Below are positions 53,959-63,474 of a stretch of 64,000 nt of DNA, piece after piece. The DNA is from Euzebyales bacterium. Its GTDB lineage: Bacteria; Actinomycetota; Nitriliruptoria; Euzebyales; JAHELV01. Under the pieces are notes generated by a model. The model had not been told where the DNA came from, did no database searches, and saw only the letters and a list, made by a program, of their open reading frames with translations. Made by a program: the position numbers and the translations under genes. Position 1 is the stretch's first letter; every line of letters begins with the position of its first letter. The DNA is taken from assembly GCA_035461305.1 (NCBI GenBank), contig DATHVN010000106.1:29390-93389 (forward strand), written 5' to 3'.

Positions 53959-54909
53959 TCACGGGGCCGTCGTGGCGTCGGGGCGCTCGAGGTTGTCGAG
54001 GAAGCCCTCGGCGACGCCGACCGGGTCCTCGCCCTCCACGACCTGTGCGTTGAGCCGCGCCAGCCTCCCCGTGTCCAGGGCCGTCGTGACCCGTCGCAGG
54101 GTCTCCACGACCTGCGGCCGATCCGCCGGCGACCCCTCCCGCACGACCGGAGCGACGACGAAGGCCGGAAAGACACGCAGCTCGTCCTCCACCGGCACGA
54201 GATCGGCGGCGCGGGCGGCTCCCGACGTCGCGGTCGCCAGCCCGGCGAAGCACTCGCCCGCACGGACCGCGCCGATCGCCTCGTCCTCGGAGGCGGCGCG
54301 CCGGGGCATCCCCGCCGTGTCAATGCCGTACTCGGCGGCGAGGGACGGGAGCCCGTCCGCACGTGCCAGGAAGTCGGGATCCGCGCACAGGCGACGCGTT
54401 CCGCTCGACAGCTCGCCGGCCAGCCACCCCATGCCCCGCTGCCCGCCCGCCGGCGGCAGGTCCGAGCGTCGCACCACCAGCGCGAACGTGGCGTTCGCAC
54501 CGGACGCCTCGAGCCAGCGCAGCCCCTGGTCGGCGTCGGCCTCCCGCACGCGCTCCCACGACTCCAGCGGATCTGCCGGTGGCGCGGTCTCACGCAGGCC
54601 GAGCGTCCAGGCTGCGCCCGTGTAGTCCCAGTAGAGGTCCACCTGATCGGCCAGCGCCTGCCGACGCAGGCCGGTCGTGCCGCCGAGCCTGTCCCGCACC
54701 TCGACCGGCACGCCCGCGCGCCGCACGGCCTCGTGGGCGATGGCCGCGAGAACCTGCTGCTCCGCCGTCGCGCCCGCGCCGATCACCACGCGCGGTGCCG
54801 CACCCGCCTCGGCGCACGCCGACGCGACGCCGCCGGCGACGACCATGACGACGGCGGCCGCGACCAGCCACCGCGGCATCCGGTGTCGTGCGCGCGTCGT
54901 CATCGTCAT
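53959..54909 (-). CDS. Osmoprotectant/glycine-betaine-type ABC transporter substrate-binding protein
   Basis: A 316-residue exported protein of the OpuAC/OsmF type. The N-terminus has a hydrophobic signal (about residues 14-30) ending ASAC, a weak lipobox that may make it a lipoprotein. The binding domain shows VVIGAGATAEQQVLAAIAHE, LADQVDLYWDYTGAAW and GECFAGLATATSG. No permease or ATPase genes are adjacent, so it is an orphan binding protein. The ligand is unproven. Confidence 0.8.
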   Translation of the reverse strand: MTMTTRARHRMPRWLVAAAVVMVVAGGVASACAEAGAAPRVVIGAGATAEQQVLAAIAHEAVRRAGVPVEVRDRLGGTTGLRRQALADQVDLYWDYTGAAWTLGLRETAPPADPLESWERVREADADQGLRWLEASGANATFALVVRRSDLPPAGGQRGMGWLAGELSSGTRRLCADPDFLARADGLPSLAAEYGIDTAGMPRRAASEDEAIGAVRAGECFAGLATATSGAARAADLVPVEDELRVFPAFVVAPVVREGSPADRPQVVETLRRVTTALDTGRLARLNAQVVEGEDPVGVAEGFLDNLERPDATTAP

Positions 54910-54940
54910 GGTGCGCGGCGCGGGCCTGCGCTGGCGCGTC

Positions 54941-55276
54941 TCACACCACCGGATCGAGCAGGTCCAGGCGGGACAGCCGCAGTTCGAGCCGTTCGAGCTC
55001 GCTGGCGACCGCGGATCCTTGCCTGACGAGCCGCGCGTCGTGGTGCGGGTACAGGATGTGCATGCTGGTCTCGGCGGCGCCGATCTGCCAGCCGACCGCG
55101 GCGAAGTACTCGCCCAGCTCGAACTCCCATGTGAACAGCGCCTGTGCGCCGTCGTCGTGCACCCACTCGGTCAGGTAGCGGTTCGGTCGGCGCGCGTACT
55201 GCACAACACCTCTGCGGTCGCGTCCTGCCATGCCGAAGCCGAGCGCCACGAGCTCGTTGACGAAGGGATCCTCCAT
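54941..55276 (-). CDS. Conserved hypothetical protein, 111 aa
   Basis: A small soluble acidic protein starting MEDPFVNELVALGFGMAGRD, with aromatic-rich segments (RYLTEWVHDDGAQALFTWEF, EYFAAVGWQIG) and a Leu/Glu-rich C-terminal helix. I do not recognise a family. It lies in line with the binding-protein gene downstream and the zinc-ribbon gene upstream on the same strand. Confidence 0.65.
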   Translation of the reverse strand: MEDPFVNELVALGFGMAGRDRRGVVQYARRPNRYLTEWVHDDGAQALFTWEFELGEYFAAVGWQIGAAETSMHILYPHHDARLVRQGSAVASELERLELRLSRLDLLDPVV

Positions 55277-55324
55277 GCGGCCAACAGTACGCCTGCACCC
55301 AGGCGGAGGCCAGCCCGCCCCGTC

Positions 55325-56197
55325 CTACTCGGCGGGCGTGGTCGAGCTGTTGACAAGTGCCTCGATCTCGCTCAGCGCGGCCTGCGGGTTGTCGCCGTAC
55401 ACGCTGCGGATGCGGATGCGGATGCGGCGAGCGACGGGCGGCTCGGGCATGTCGACCCTGAAGTTGGCGTTGCGGTTCGGGAAGCTGGCCGTGTACCGCT
55501 TGTCGGCGTCCGGGAAGACGATCGTCACGTCGCGCACGCGGTTGGTTCCGATGAAGCTGCGGTTGCTGCTCTGGTCACCGTTCCACACGAGCAGGTGGTC
55601 GATCTTCACGGCCGCCTGCAGACGGAGCTCGACCCACTCACGTTTGCCTTCGCCCTCCGTGCGCCAGGCCGTGGCCGGATCCTGGTCCGACACGAGGCGC
55701 GCGGCGCTGTCCGCGGCGGTCGACGAGGCGCGGACCTTGGCGACCTTGGCCTGCGCCGCCTGGGGCACGGGGGCCGCCGGGGCCTGTGGACCGAAGGGAC
55801 CGACACCGCGCGACGCGAGCATGGCCACTGCCACGGCCACGGCGGCGACGCCCACGACGACGGTGACCAACGCCACCCAGGGAGCCGACTCGGGCTGCAC
55901 CGGCGGTGCGTCCTCGACCGGCGGGGTCACCTCGACGGACGGCTCGTCGTCCGCCCGGTCGTCGAAGGTCTCGCCGCACCGGGCGCACTGCCAGCGTGCG
56001 GCCGAGTTCGGGGCACCACACCTCGGGCAGGCCAGTAGGCGGATCTCCTGGAAGGCCAGCCAGGTGCTTCGGGGCTGCTCCCGCTCACGGGTCGTCACGG
56101 CCGTCGCGGTGGAGGTCAGCACCGAGCTGAGCGGCTGGCCGCAGGCGACGCAGAACTGCCCGCCGACGGACGCCACCCCACAGGCCTGACAACTCAT
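55325..56197 (-). CDS. Zinc-ribbon, single-pass membrane protein with discoidin-like domain
   Basis: A 290-residue protein with three parts. Two zinc ribbons carry Cys pairs 3/6 with 16/19 and 57/60 with 71/74. One membrane helix follows (about 106-129, VALVTVVVGVAAVAVAVAML). The C-terminal jelly-roll (about 150-285) has the pattern SDQDPATAWRTEGEGKREWVEL and FRVDMPEPPVARRIRIRIRS of F5/8-type-C or NADase-type glycan-binding domains, here read in parts. The topology implies cytoplasmic zinc ribbons and an external binding domain. The function is unknown. Confidence 0.8.
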   Translation of the reverse strand: MSCQACGVASVGGQFCVACGQPLSSVLTSTATAVTTREREQPRSTWLAFQEIRLLACPRCGAPNSAARWQCARCGETFDDRADDEPSVEVTPPVEDAPPVQPESAPWVALVTVVVGVAAVAVAVAMLASRGVGPFGPQAPAAPVPQAAQAKVAKVRASSTAADSAARLVSDQDPATAWRTEGEGKREWVELRLQAAVKIDHLLVWNGDQSSNRSFIGTNRVRDVTIVFPDADKRYTASFPNRNANFRVDMPEPPVARRIRIRIRSVYGDNPQAALSEIEALVNSSTTPAE

Positions 56198-56912
56198 GCG
56201 TTGTCCTGCCGCCGCGGCCGTGCGCCGTGCGCCCTACGCACCACGCTGCCACCGATCGGGCCTGACATTACGTTCTGTGAACACGATCCTCACACCGAGC
56301 ATGCCGTCACGCAACGTATCCATCGGCCTGACACTGTTCCACATTCGTTCCAGAAAGTCACGCCAGGTGAACATTATTTGTCGACACCCTGCTGCGACCG
56401 GCCCTCAGACGGCCGCCAAGGCACATGATCATATGCTCAGATCTCACGTTCTGTAGTACAAACTGTCTGAATGACCGGTCAATCGTCACGCACCGCTCAA
56501 GTCCACTGTCGCTTCACCGCATCCGACGGCACCCGGTCACATCGTGGGCAATCATCGGTCGTCGTGCACATCGGTCCTGAACGGCCTGGCCGGTCACTGA
56601 TGGCACGTCGCTCGTCCGCTGTGAAGCGGTCCAACCGACGAAGGTATCGGTTGCATGCGCCGATTTCCGCTGAGACGTTGAAGGGTCGTGACACCCCCAT
56701 ACGTAAGGGGGCCAGAGTAACGGGGCCACCGTCGCGCCGCGCCGGTGGTCGACCTCGGACCCCGCGCCGCGCAGCTCGTCGACGACGTGGCGCATCGCTC
56801 TCGTCACTCGATTGGCGCCCGGCCGCGTCGTCACCCGGCGACCGCCATGTGCTGGCGCGTCGTGGCTCGAGCACTGGGTGGCATCCTGGCGACGGCCACA
56901 CAGGAGGCGTGG
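56198..56912. other. Gene-free, AT-richer stretch with a GC-armed palindrome
   Basis: About 715 bp with no convincing coding frame. Its composition is visibly less GC-rich than the rest, especially 56260-56480. It separates two divergent genes (the zinc-ribbon protein and the methyltransferase) and should hold both promoters. TAATGT on the minus strand (56272-56267) is a possible -10 for the former, without a good -35. A near-perfect palindrome is at 56694-56711. Confidence 0.55.
56694..56711. promoter_or_regulatory. 18-bp palindrome CCCCC-ATACGTAA-GGGGG
   Basis: Five-C and five-G arms surround the self-complementary TACGTA with a single A:A mismatch pair. It lies about 200 bases upstream of the methyltransferase start. 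It could be an operator or a hairpin; no T run follows. Confidence 0.4.
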
Positions 56913-57665
56913 ATGACGGTGCACCCCGAGGCGGCGGTCGGGTTCGGTCGCGCGGCCGACGCCTACGAGAGGGGAAGGCCAGGGTATCCCTCCGAGATGG
57001 TCGGTTGGCTGTGCGGGCGGGTGGGCATCGGTGCCGGCCGGCGCGTGCTGGACCTGGCCGCGGGCACGGGCAAGCTGACGCGGGCGCTCGTCGCTACCGG
57101 CGCATCGCTGATGGCGGCCGACCCGCTGCACGTCATGCTGCGGACGCTGCGGGACGTGACGGGTGGCGTCGTGCCGGCGGTCACGGCGACGGCGCAGGCG
57201 CTGCCGCTGGCCGACGGCACGTTGGACGGGATCGTGGTGGCGCAGGGGTTCCACTGGTTCGACAGCGACGCTGCGCTGACCGAGATGCTCCGGGTCCTGG
57301 CGCCGGGCGGGGCGATCGGGCTCGTGTGGAACGTTCGCCGGCCCGACGACCCGCTCCAGGCGGCCATCTCGGCCATCATCGACCCTCACCGCCGCGACAC
57401 GCCCTCGCACGCCAGCGGGCGATGGCGCAGGGTCGTGGACCGCAGCGTGCTCGTGGACGTGACCGCCAGCCACGCCGTCGCCCACGCGGTGACGACCGAC
57501 GTCGACGGCCTGGTGGACCGGATCCTGTCGATCAGCTTCGTCTCGGCTCTGCCCGATGCCGAGCGCATGGCGGTCGAGCGACGCGTCCGCGAGGTCGGGA
57601 CCACAGCGGGCCCGACGCCGGTGCTGCGCTACCGGTGCGAGGGGTACCTGCTCACGCCGCGGTGA
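56913..57665 (+). CDS. Class I SAM-dependent methyltransferase
   Basis: A 250-residue methyltransferase. Motifs are [16 protein letters not shown], the SAM-binding [16 protein letters not shown], the acidic AADPLHVML, and [21 protein letters not shown]. The profile resembles the family of small-molecule methyltransferases next to UbiE. The ATG at 56913 follows a CAGGAGG site. The 3' end overlaps the convergent threonine aldolase gene by 14 bases. The substrate is unknown. Confidence 0.87.
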   Translation: MTVHPEAAVGFGRAADAYERGRPGYPSEMVGWLCGRVGIGAGRRVLDLAAGTGKLTRALVATGASLMAADPLHVMLRTLRDVTGGVVPAVTATAQALPLADGTLDGIVVAQGFHWFDSDAALTEMLRVLAPGGAIGLVWNVRRPDDPLQAAISAIIDPHRRDTPSHASGRWRRVVDRSVLVDVTASHAVAHAVTTDVDGLVDRILSISFVSALPDAERMAVERRVREVGTTAGPTPVLRYRCEGYLLTPR

Positions 57666-58686
57666 GGTCCGTCTCCCGCAGGACCCGCCGCAGGTGGTCG
57701 GCGGCACGGTCGCAGTCGTCCGTCGTGACGTCGGCGTGTGTGACGAGGCGCACCGTGGTGGCGTCCATCGCGCCGACCAGCACACCGGCCTCGCGCATGG
57801 TCGCGACCACCGTCGCCGCCGGGACCCGCTCGAGGTAGACGATGTTGGTCTGGACCTGGGCGATGTCGACATGCTCTGGCGCAACCTCGGCGGCGGCCAC
57901 CGCGAGCCGCGTGGCGTTCTCGTGGTCGTCCGCCAGCCGGTCGACCATGAGGTCGAGCGCGACGAGGCCGGCGGCGGCGATCACCCCGGCCTGGCGCATC
58001 GCACCGCCGTAGCGTCGCCGCCACAGCGTCGCCTCCGCGATCGCCTCGGCGGTGCCGACCATCACGCTGCCGACCGGTGCGCCCAGCCCCTTCGACAGGC
58101 AGAAGCTCAGGGCGTCGACGTGGGTGCCGATCGTCGCGGGCGCCACCCCTCTGGCGACCGCGGCGTTGAACACGCGGGCGCCGTCCATGTACAGGGCCAC
58201 ACCGGCGCCGGCGGTCACGTCGCGCAGGGCCCGCAGGTCCTCCTGGGCGTAGCACGTACCGCCGCCACGGTTGTGCGTGTGCTCGATGCACACCAGCGAC
58301 GTCGGGGTCAACGGGAAGGTGTCCGGACGGATGGCCGCGGCGACGTCGGCCGCCGCCAGCAGCCCTCGGCGTCCCTGGACGGTCCGGAACTGCACGCCTC
58401 CGAGGAGGGCGCCGGCACCGGCCTCGTAGTTGACGACGTGGGCGTCGGCCTCCACCACGACCTCGGTGCCCGGTCGGGCCAGCGTGCGCAACCACACCTG
58501 GTTGCACATGATCCCGGAGGGGCACAGCAGCGCGGCCTCCTTGCCGAAGGTCTCCGCTGCACGTTCCTGGAGGCGGGTGACCGTCGGGTCCTCGCCATAC
58601 ACGTCGTCGCCGACCTCGGCATCCGCCATCGCACGGCGCATCGCGTCGGTCGGCCGGGTCACGGTGTCGCTTCGCAGATCGATCAC
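57652..58686 (-). CDS. Low-specificity L-threonine aldolase
   Basis: PLP enzyme that cleaves threonine or allo-threonine to glycine and acetaldehyde. The 344-residue protein has [65 protein letters not shown] and the PLP-lysine motif [15 protein letters not shown]. The GTG at 58686 gives the family N-terminus. It stands alone. Confidence 0.93.
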   Translation of the reverse strand: MIDLRSDTVTRPTDAMRRAMADAEVGDDVYGEDPTVTRLQERAAETFGKEAALLCPSGIMCNQVWLRTLARPGTEVVVEADAHVVNYEAGAGALLGGVQFRTVQGRRGLLAAADVAAAIRPDTFPLTPTSLVCIEHTHNRGGGTCYAQEDLRALRDVTAGAGVALYMDGARVFNAAVARGVAPATIGTHVDALSFCLSKGLGAPVGSVMVGTAEAIAEATLWRRRYGGAMRQAGVIAAAGLVALDLMVDRLADDHENATRLAVAAAEVAPEHVDIAQVQTNIVYLERVPAATVVATMREAGVLVGAMDATTVRLVTHADVTTDDCDRAADHLRRVLRETDLTAA

Positions 58687-58842
58687 GGGCGTCGATGCTA
58701 CGCCGCGACGCCGCTGCGCCTGACGTCCCGTGGCATGGGAGCCGACCACCACGGGTAGGTCGCAGTCGATGGTCACGGGAGGCCGACCGCCGCGACGAGC
58801 GTCGGGAGGGCTTTCCGCCACGCCCACCGCAGGAGGTGCGCC

Positions 58843-59112
58843 TTGGCAGGACACGACGAGCAGGAACCCGGCAAGGAGTTCGCCCCGGACCAGACGGTCC
58901 CCGAGTCCGAGGAGTCGTCCGCCGCCGTCAAGGGGAGCGGTCGCAAGTTCGATCCCGACATCGGCGACCCCGAGACCGATCCCGAGGCCGAGCGCACCGA
59001 GGGATCGGGCAAGGGCTTCGCCCCGAACGTCGACAACCCGGAGTCCGACCCGGAAGCGAAGGGCAAGAAGGGCTCGGGAAAGCAGTTCGAGCCCGGTCGT
59101 GACCGGCCGTGA
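58843..59112 (+). CDS. Small acidic repeat protein
   Basis: An 89-residue protein made of imperfect repeats of about 23 residues: [58 protein letters not shown] and a final GSGKQFEPG. It is strongly charged, lacks hydrophobic segments and is probably disordered. The TTG start is supported by a full AGGAGGTG ribosome-binding site at 58831-58838. I recognise no family. It precedes the glp/dha operon but has its own gap before the glpF promoter. Confidence 0.65.
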   Translation: MAGHDEQEPGKEFAPDQTVPESEESSAAVKGSGRKFDPDIGDPETDPEAERTEGSGKGFAPNVDNPESDPEAKGKKGSGKQFEPGRDRP

Positions 59113-59134
59113 CACGAGATCACACAAATGGGAC

Positions 59135-59163
59135 TTGACGCCCCCATCAAGCCTTCATAGGTT
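59135..59163 (+). promoter_or_regulatory. Candidate promoter of the glpF-dha-glpK operon
   Basis: TTGACG (59135-59140) and TAGGTT (59158-59163) are spaced by exactly 17 bases, in a locally AT-richer stretch between the acidic-protein gene and glpF. The start codon of glpF is 108 bases downstream, which leaves a leader of about 100 nt. Confidence 0.6.
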
Positions 59164-59270
59164 CCCGACGGGTCTCCGCCCGGGACCCCACGTCGCATGC
59201 GCGGGCCTGAGGACGGTGCACGTACCTGCGTGTGTAGCGCGATGTGCGCGGAACGAATGGAGCGTGTCCG

Positions 59271-60026
59271 ATGGAGGTTTACGTCGCGGAGTTCCTCGGA
59301 ACGGCGATCCTGATCCTGCTCGGTGACGGAGTCGTCGCCAACGTGCTGCTGAAGAGATCGAAGGGTGAAGCCAGCGGCTGGATCGTCATCACCTTCGGAT
59401 GGGGGATGGCGGTCGCGATCGCCGTCTACTCCGTGGGCGCGGTCAGCGGCGCCCACATCAACCCCGCAGTCACGATCGGCCTGGCCTCGATCGGCGAGTT
59501 CAACTGGTCGCAGGTGCCCGGCTACATCATCGCCCAGATGCTCGGCGCCATGACGGGCGCCGCGCTGGTGTACGCCACCTACCTTCCGCACTGGGGCCTG
59601 ACCGAGGACCCCGGCCTCAAGCTCGCCGTGTTCTCGACCGGCCCCGAGGTCCGCGACTTCCCGAAGAACGCCGTCACCGAGATCATCGGCACGGCAATGC
59701 TGCTGCTGGGCGTGCTCGGAATCACCGCCGGTGCGGGTGGCGCCGTCGGCACGAACGCCTCCGAGGAGATGGCCGCGCTGTACGGCAGCGGCATCGCACC
59801 GCTGATCATCGGCCTGCTCGTGTTCGCCATCGGGCTGTCGCTGGGCGGGCCGACCGGCTACGCCATCAACCCGGCCCGTGACCTGGGCCCCCGCATCGTG
59901 CACGCCGTCCTGCCGATACCCGACAAGGGTGGCTCCGACTGGCAGTACAGCTGGGTGCCCGTCGTCGGCCCGATCATCGGCGGGATCCTGGGCGCGGTGA
60001 TCTGGGCGATCCAGCCGTTCACCTAG
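59271..60026 (+). CDS. glpF: Glycerol facilitator GlpF (aquaglyceroporin)
   Basis: Membrane channel for glycerol entry. The 251-residue MIP-family protein has six helices and both pore motifs, HINPAVTIG and the aquaglyceroporin form AINPARDLGPR. The ATG at 59271 precedes EVYVAEFLGTAIL. It heads an operon with dhaK, dhaL, glpK and dhaM, which matches its substrate. A 144-bp spacer without clear signals separates it from dhaK. Confidence 0.95.
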   Translation: MEVYVAEFLGTAILILLGDGVVANVLLKRSKGEASGWIVITFGWGMAVAIAVYSVGAVSGAHINPAVTIGLASIGEFNWSQVPGYIIAQMLGAMTGAALVYATYLPHWGLTEDPGLKLAVFSTGPEVRDFPKNAVTEIIGTAMLLLGVLGITAGAGGAVGTNASEEMAALYGSGIAPLIIGLLVFAIGLSLGGPTGYAINPARDLGPRIVHAVLPIPDKGGSDWQYSWVPVVGPIIGGILGAVIWAIQPFT

Positions 60027-60170
60027 CACGAGGCGCGCGGGTGGTGACGCATCAGGGGAGTCGTGTCCACGAGGAGTGGGCCCGGCTCCGCGTTCACCCG
60101 GCGTTGCGGTGACGACTTCCACGGTGACCGCGGCGGACGGACCCACCGGACGACAGGCGAGGAGACAGCG

Positions 60171-61166
<996 letters not shown>

Positions 61167-61205
61167 GGCGACGACCTGAGGACCCAACGGCGGCAGGCGA
61201 ACGCC

Positions 61206-61895
61206 ATGAACATCGGCAACGAGCAGATCATGGGGTTCGTCGAGCGGTTCGCCGACGCGGTGGCCGAGCACCGTCGGCTGCTGACGCGCCTCGACAGCGC
61301 GATCGGCGATGCCGACCATGGGGAGAACATGCACCGCGGCATGAAGGCGGCGCTCGAGCGGCTCGACGGTGACACGCCGGCGGACCTGCTCAAGGCCGTC
61401 GCGATGGCGCTGGTCTCCAAGGTCGGCGGTGCCGCGGGTCCCCTGTACGGCACGGGCTTCCTGCGCGCCTCCAAAGCCGTCGAGGGCAAGGACGACCTCG
61501 ACGGCGCCGACCTCGTCGCCGCGCTCGATGCCGCGTTCGCGGGCGTAGCCCAGCGCGGCAAGTCAGAGCGCGGCCAGAAGACGATGCTCGACGCGCTCGG
61601 CCCCGCGGTCGACGCCATGCGTGCAGCGGTCGACGACGGCCGCAACCTCGGCGACGCGCTGCGGTCGGCGGCCGAAGCGGCCGATGAGGGCAAGCGTGGG
61701 ACCGTGCCACTGATCGCTCAGCGGGGCAGGGCCAGCTACCTGGGTGAGCGCAGCATCGGGCACCAGGACCCCGGCGCCACGTCGACGGCGATGCTGATCG
61801 CATGCATGACCGGCGACGACGCGCTGGTGGCCACGGCGGCTGAGGACGCGTCCGACAAGGAGCCAGAGGAGGGACCAGGCGTCGACGACGCCTGA
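61206..61895 (+). CDS. dhaL: Dihydroxyacetone kinase ADP-binding subunit DhaL
   Basis: Carries tightly bound ADP/ATP, which is rephosphorylated by DhaM and donates phosphate to DhaK-bound dihydroxyacetone. The 229-residue protein has the metal-nucleotide motif RLDSAIGDADHGENMHRGM, VGGAAGPLYGTGFLRAS, GQKTMLDALGPA and the C-terminal GRASYLGERSIGHQDPGATS. An acidic tail of about 15 residues extends the usual end. Confidence 0.94.
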   Translation: MNIGNEQIMGFVERFADAVAEHRRLLTRLDSAIGDADHGENMHRGMKAALERLDGDTPADLLKAVAMALVSKVGGAAGPLYGTGFLRASKAVEGKDDLDGADLVAALDAAFAGVAQRGKSERGQKTMLDALGPAVDAMRAAVDDGRNLGDALRSAAEAADEGKRGTVPLIAQRGRASYLGERSIGHQDPGATSTAMLIACMTGDDALVATAAEDASDKEPEEGPGVDDA

Positions 61896-61943
61896 CAACC
61901 GGGATGGGTCGGCGCGGACCGACCTGGAAAGACGAGGGAGCAC

Positions 61944-63464
61944 ATGGCCGATTACGTCGGAGCTATCGACCAGGGAACGACCTCCAGCCGCTTCATGATC
62001 TTCGATCACGGCGGCAACGAGGTCGGCAAGTCGCAGCTCGAGTTCGAGCAGATCCTGCCGCAGGCCGGCTGGGTCGAGCACGACCCGCTGCACATCTGGC
62101 AGTCGGTGCGCAGCGCCGTCGAGCAGGGCATGGGAGGCGCCGGCATCTCCGCGGGCGACCTCGCCGCGATCGGCGTCACGAACCAGCGTGAGACCACGGT
62201 CGTATGGAACCCGAAGACGGGCAGGCCCTACCACAACGCGATCGTGTGGCAGGACACCCGCAACGACCGTCTGGTGACCCGACACCAGAACGAAGGCCAC
62301 GAGGAGACCGTCAGGCAGAAGGCCGGCCTGCCGATCGCGACGTACTTCTCGGGTGGCAAGCTGCAGTGGCTGTTCGAGAACGTCGACGGGCTGCGGGAGG
62401 CGGCCGAGAACGGCGACGTGATGTTCGGCAACACCGACACGTGGGTGCTGTGGAACCTCACCGGCGGCACGGACGGCGGTGTGCACGTGACCGATGTCTC
62501 CAACGCCAGCCGGACGATGCTGATGAACCTCGAGACGCTCGACTGGGACGACGAGCTGCTCGAGATGTTCGGCGTGCCGCGAGGGATGCTGCCCGAGGTC
62601 CGGCCCTCGTCGGATCCGAACCACTACGGCACGACACGGCCGGATGGGCCGATCGGCGGAGAGATCCCACTCTGCGGCGACCTCGGCGACCAACAGGCCG
62701 CGGTGGTCGGCCAGGTCTGCTACGACGTCGGCGACGGCAAGAACACCTACGGCACGGGCAACTTCATGCTGCTCAACACCGGCAACGAGGTGGTCCACAG
62801 CCAGAACGGCCTGCTCACGACGCTGGGCTACAAGTTCGGCGACGACGATGCGGTGTACTGCCTGGAGGGCTCGATCGCCGTCACCGGTTCTGCCGTGCAG
62901 TGGTTGCGTGACCAGTTGGGCATCATCGCCAGCGCCGAAGAGTCCGAGCGCCTGGCCAACAACGTCGAGGACAGTGGCGGCATCGTGTTCGTCCCGGCCT
63001 TCTCGGGGCTGTTCGCGCCGTACTGGGACAGCTCGGCACGCGGCGTCGTGGTCGGGTTGTCCCGGTTCAACACCAAGGAGCACTTGGTCCGCGCGACGCT
63101 CGAGTCGGTGTGCTACCAGTCCCGCGACGTCGCGGAGGCGATGAACGCCGACTCGGGCGTCGACCTCGAGGTGCTCAAGGTCGACGGCGGCATGACGGCC
63201 AACGACACGCTGATGCAGCTGCAGGCCGACATCCTCGGCGTGCCGGTGTCCAGGCCGGTCGTCGCCGAGACGACCGCTCTGGGAGCGGCCTACGCCGCGG
63301 GCCTCGCGGTCGGGTTCTGGAACAACACCGACGAGATGCGCGAGAACTGGCTCGAGGACAAGCGCTGGGAGCCGCAGTGGAGCGACGACCAGCGCGAAGA
63401 GGGCTACGCCCGCTGGAAGAAGGCAGTCGAGCGCACCCGCGACTGGGTTGACGTCTCGGGCTGA
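61944..63464 (+). CDS. glpK: Glycerol kinase GlpK
   Basis: ATP-dependent phosphorylation of glycerol to glycerol 3-phosphate. The 506-residue FGGY kinase starts [20 protein letters not shown]. It has [42 protein letters not shown] (in parts), [24 protein letters not shown] and [17 protein letters not shown]. It is full length. It sits between dhaL and dhaM, which interrupts the usual dhaKLM order. Confidence 0.97.
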   Translation: MADYVGAIDQGTTSSRFMIFDHGGNEVGKSQLEFEQILPQAGWVEHDPLHIWQSVRSAVEQGMGGAGISAGDLAAIGVTNQRETTVVWNPKTGRPYHNAIVWQDTRNDRLVTRHQNEGHEETVRQKAGLPIATYFSGGKLQWLFENVDGLREAAENGDVMFGNTDTWVLWNLTGGTDGGVHVTDVSNASRTMLMNLETLDWDDELLEMFGVPRGMLPEVRPSSDPNHYGTTRPDGPIGGEIPLCGDLGDQQAAVVGQVCYDVGDGKNTYGTGNFMLLNTGNEVVHSQNGLLTTLGYKFGDDDAVYCLEGSIAVTGSAVQWLRDQLGIIASAEESERLANNVEDSGGIVFVPAFSGLFAPYWDSSARGVVVGLSRFNTKEHLVRATLESVCYQSRDVAEAMNADSGVDLEVLKVDGGMTANDTLMQLQADILGVPVSRPVVAETTALGAAYAAGLAVGFWNNTDEMRENWLEDKRWEPQWSDDQREEGYARWKKAVERTRDWVDVSG

Positions 63465-63474
63465 GCGGCCGTCC

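Noticed and set aside
56196..56456. 86-codon plus-strand frame in the gene-free region
   Set aside because: Its start overlaps the zinc-ribbon gene's start region on the other strand. There is no ribosome-binding site, no family match and AT-rich non-coding composition.
56497..56901. 134-codon minus-strand frame in the gene-free region
   Set aside because: The product is Arg/Pro-rich without a recognisable motif, and it runs through the palindrome. Not supportable as a gene.
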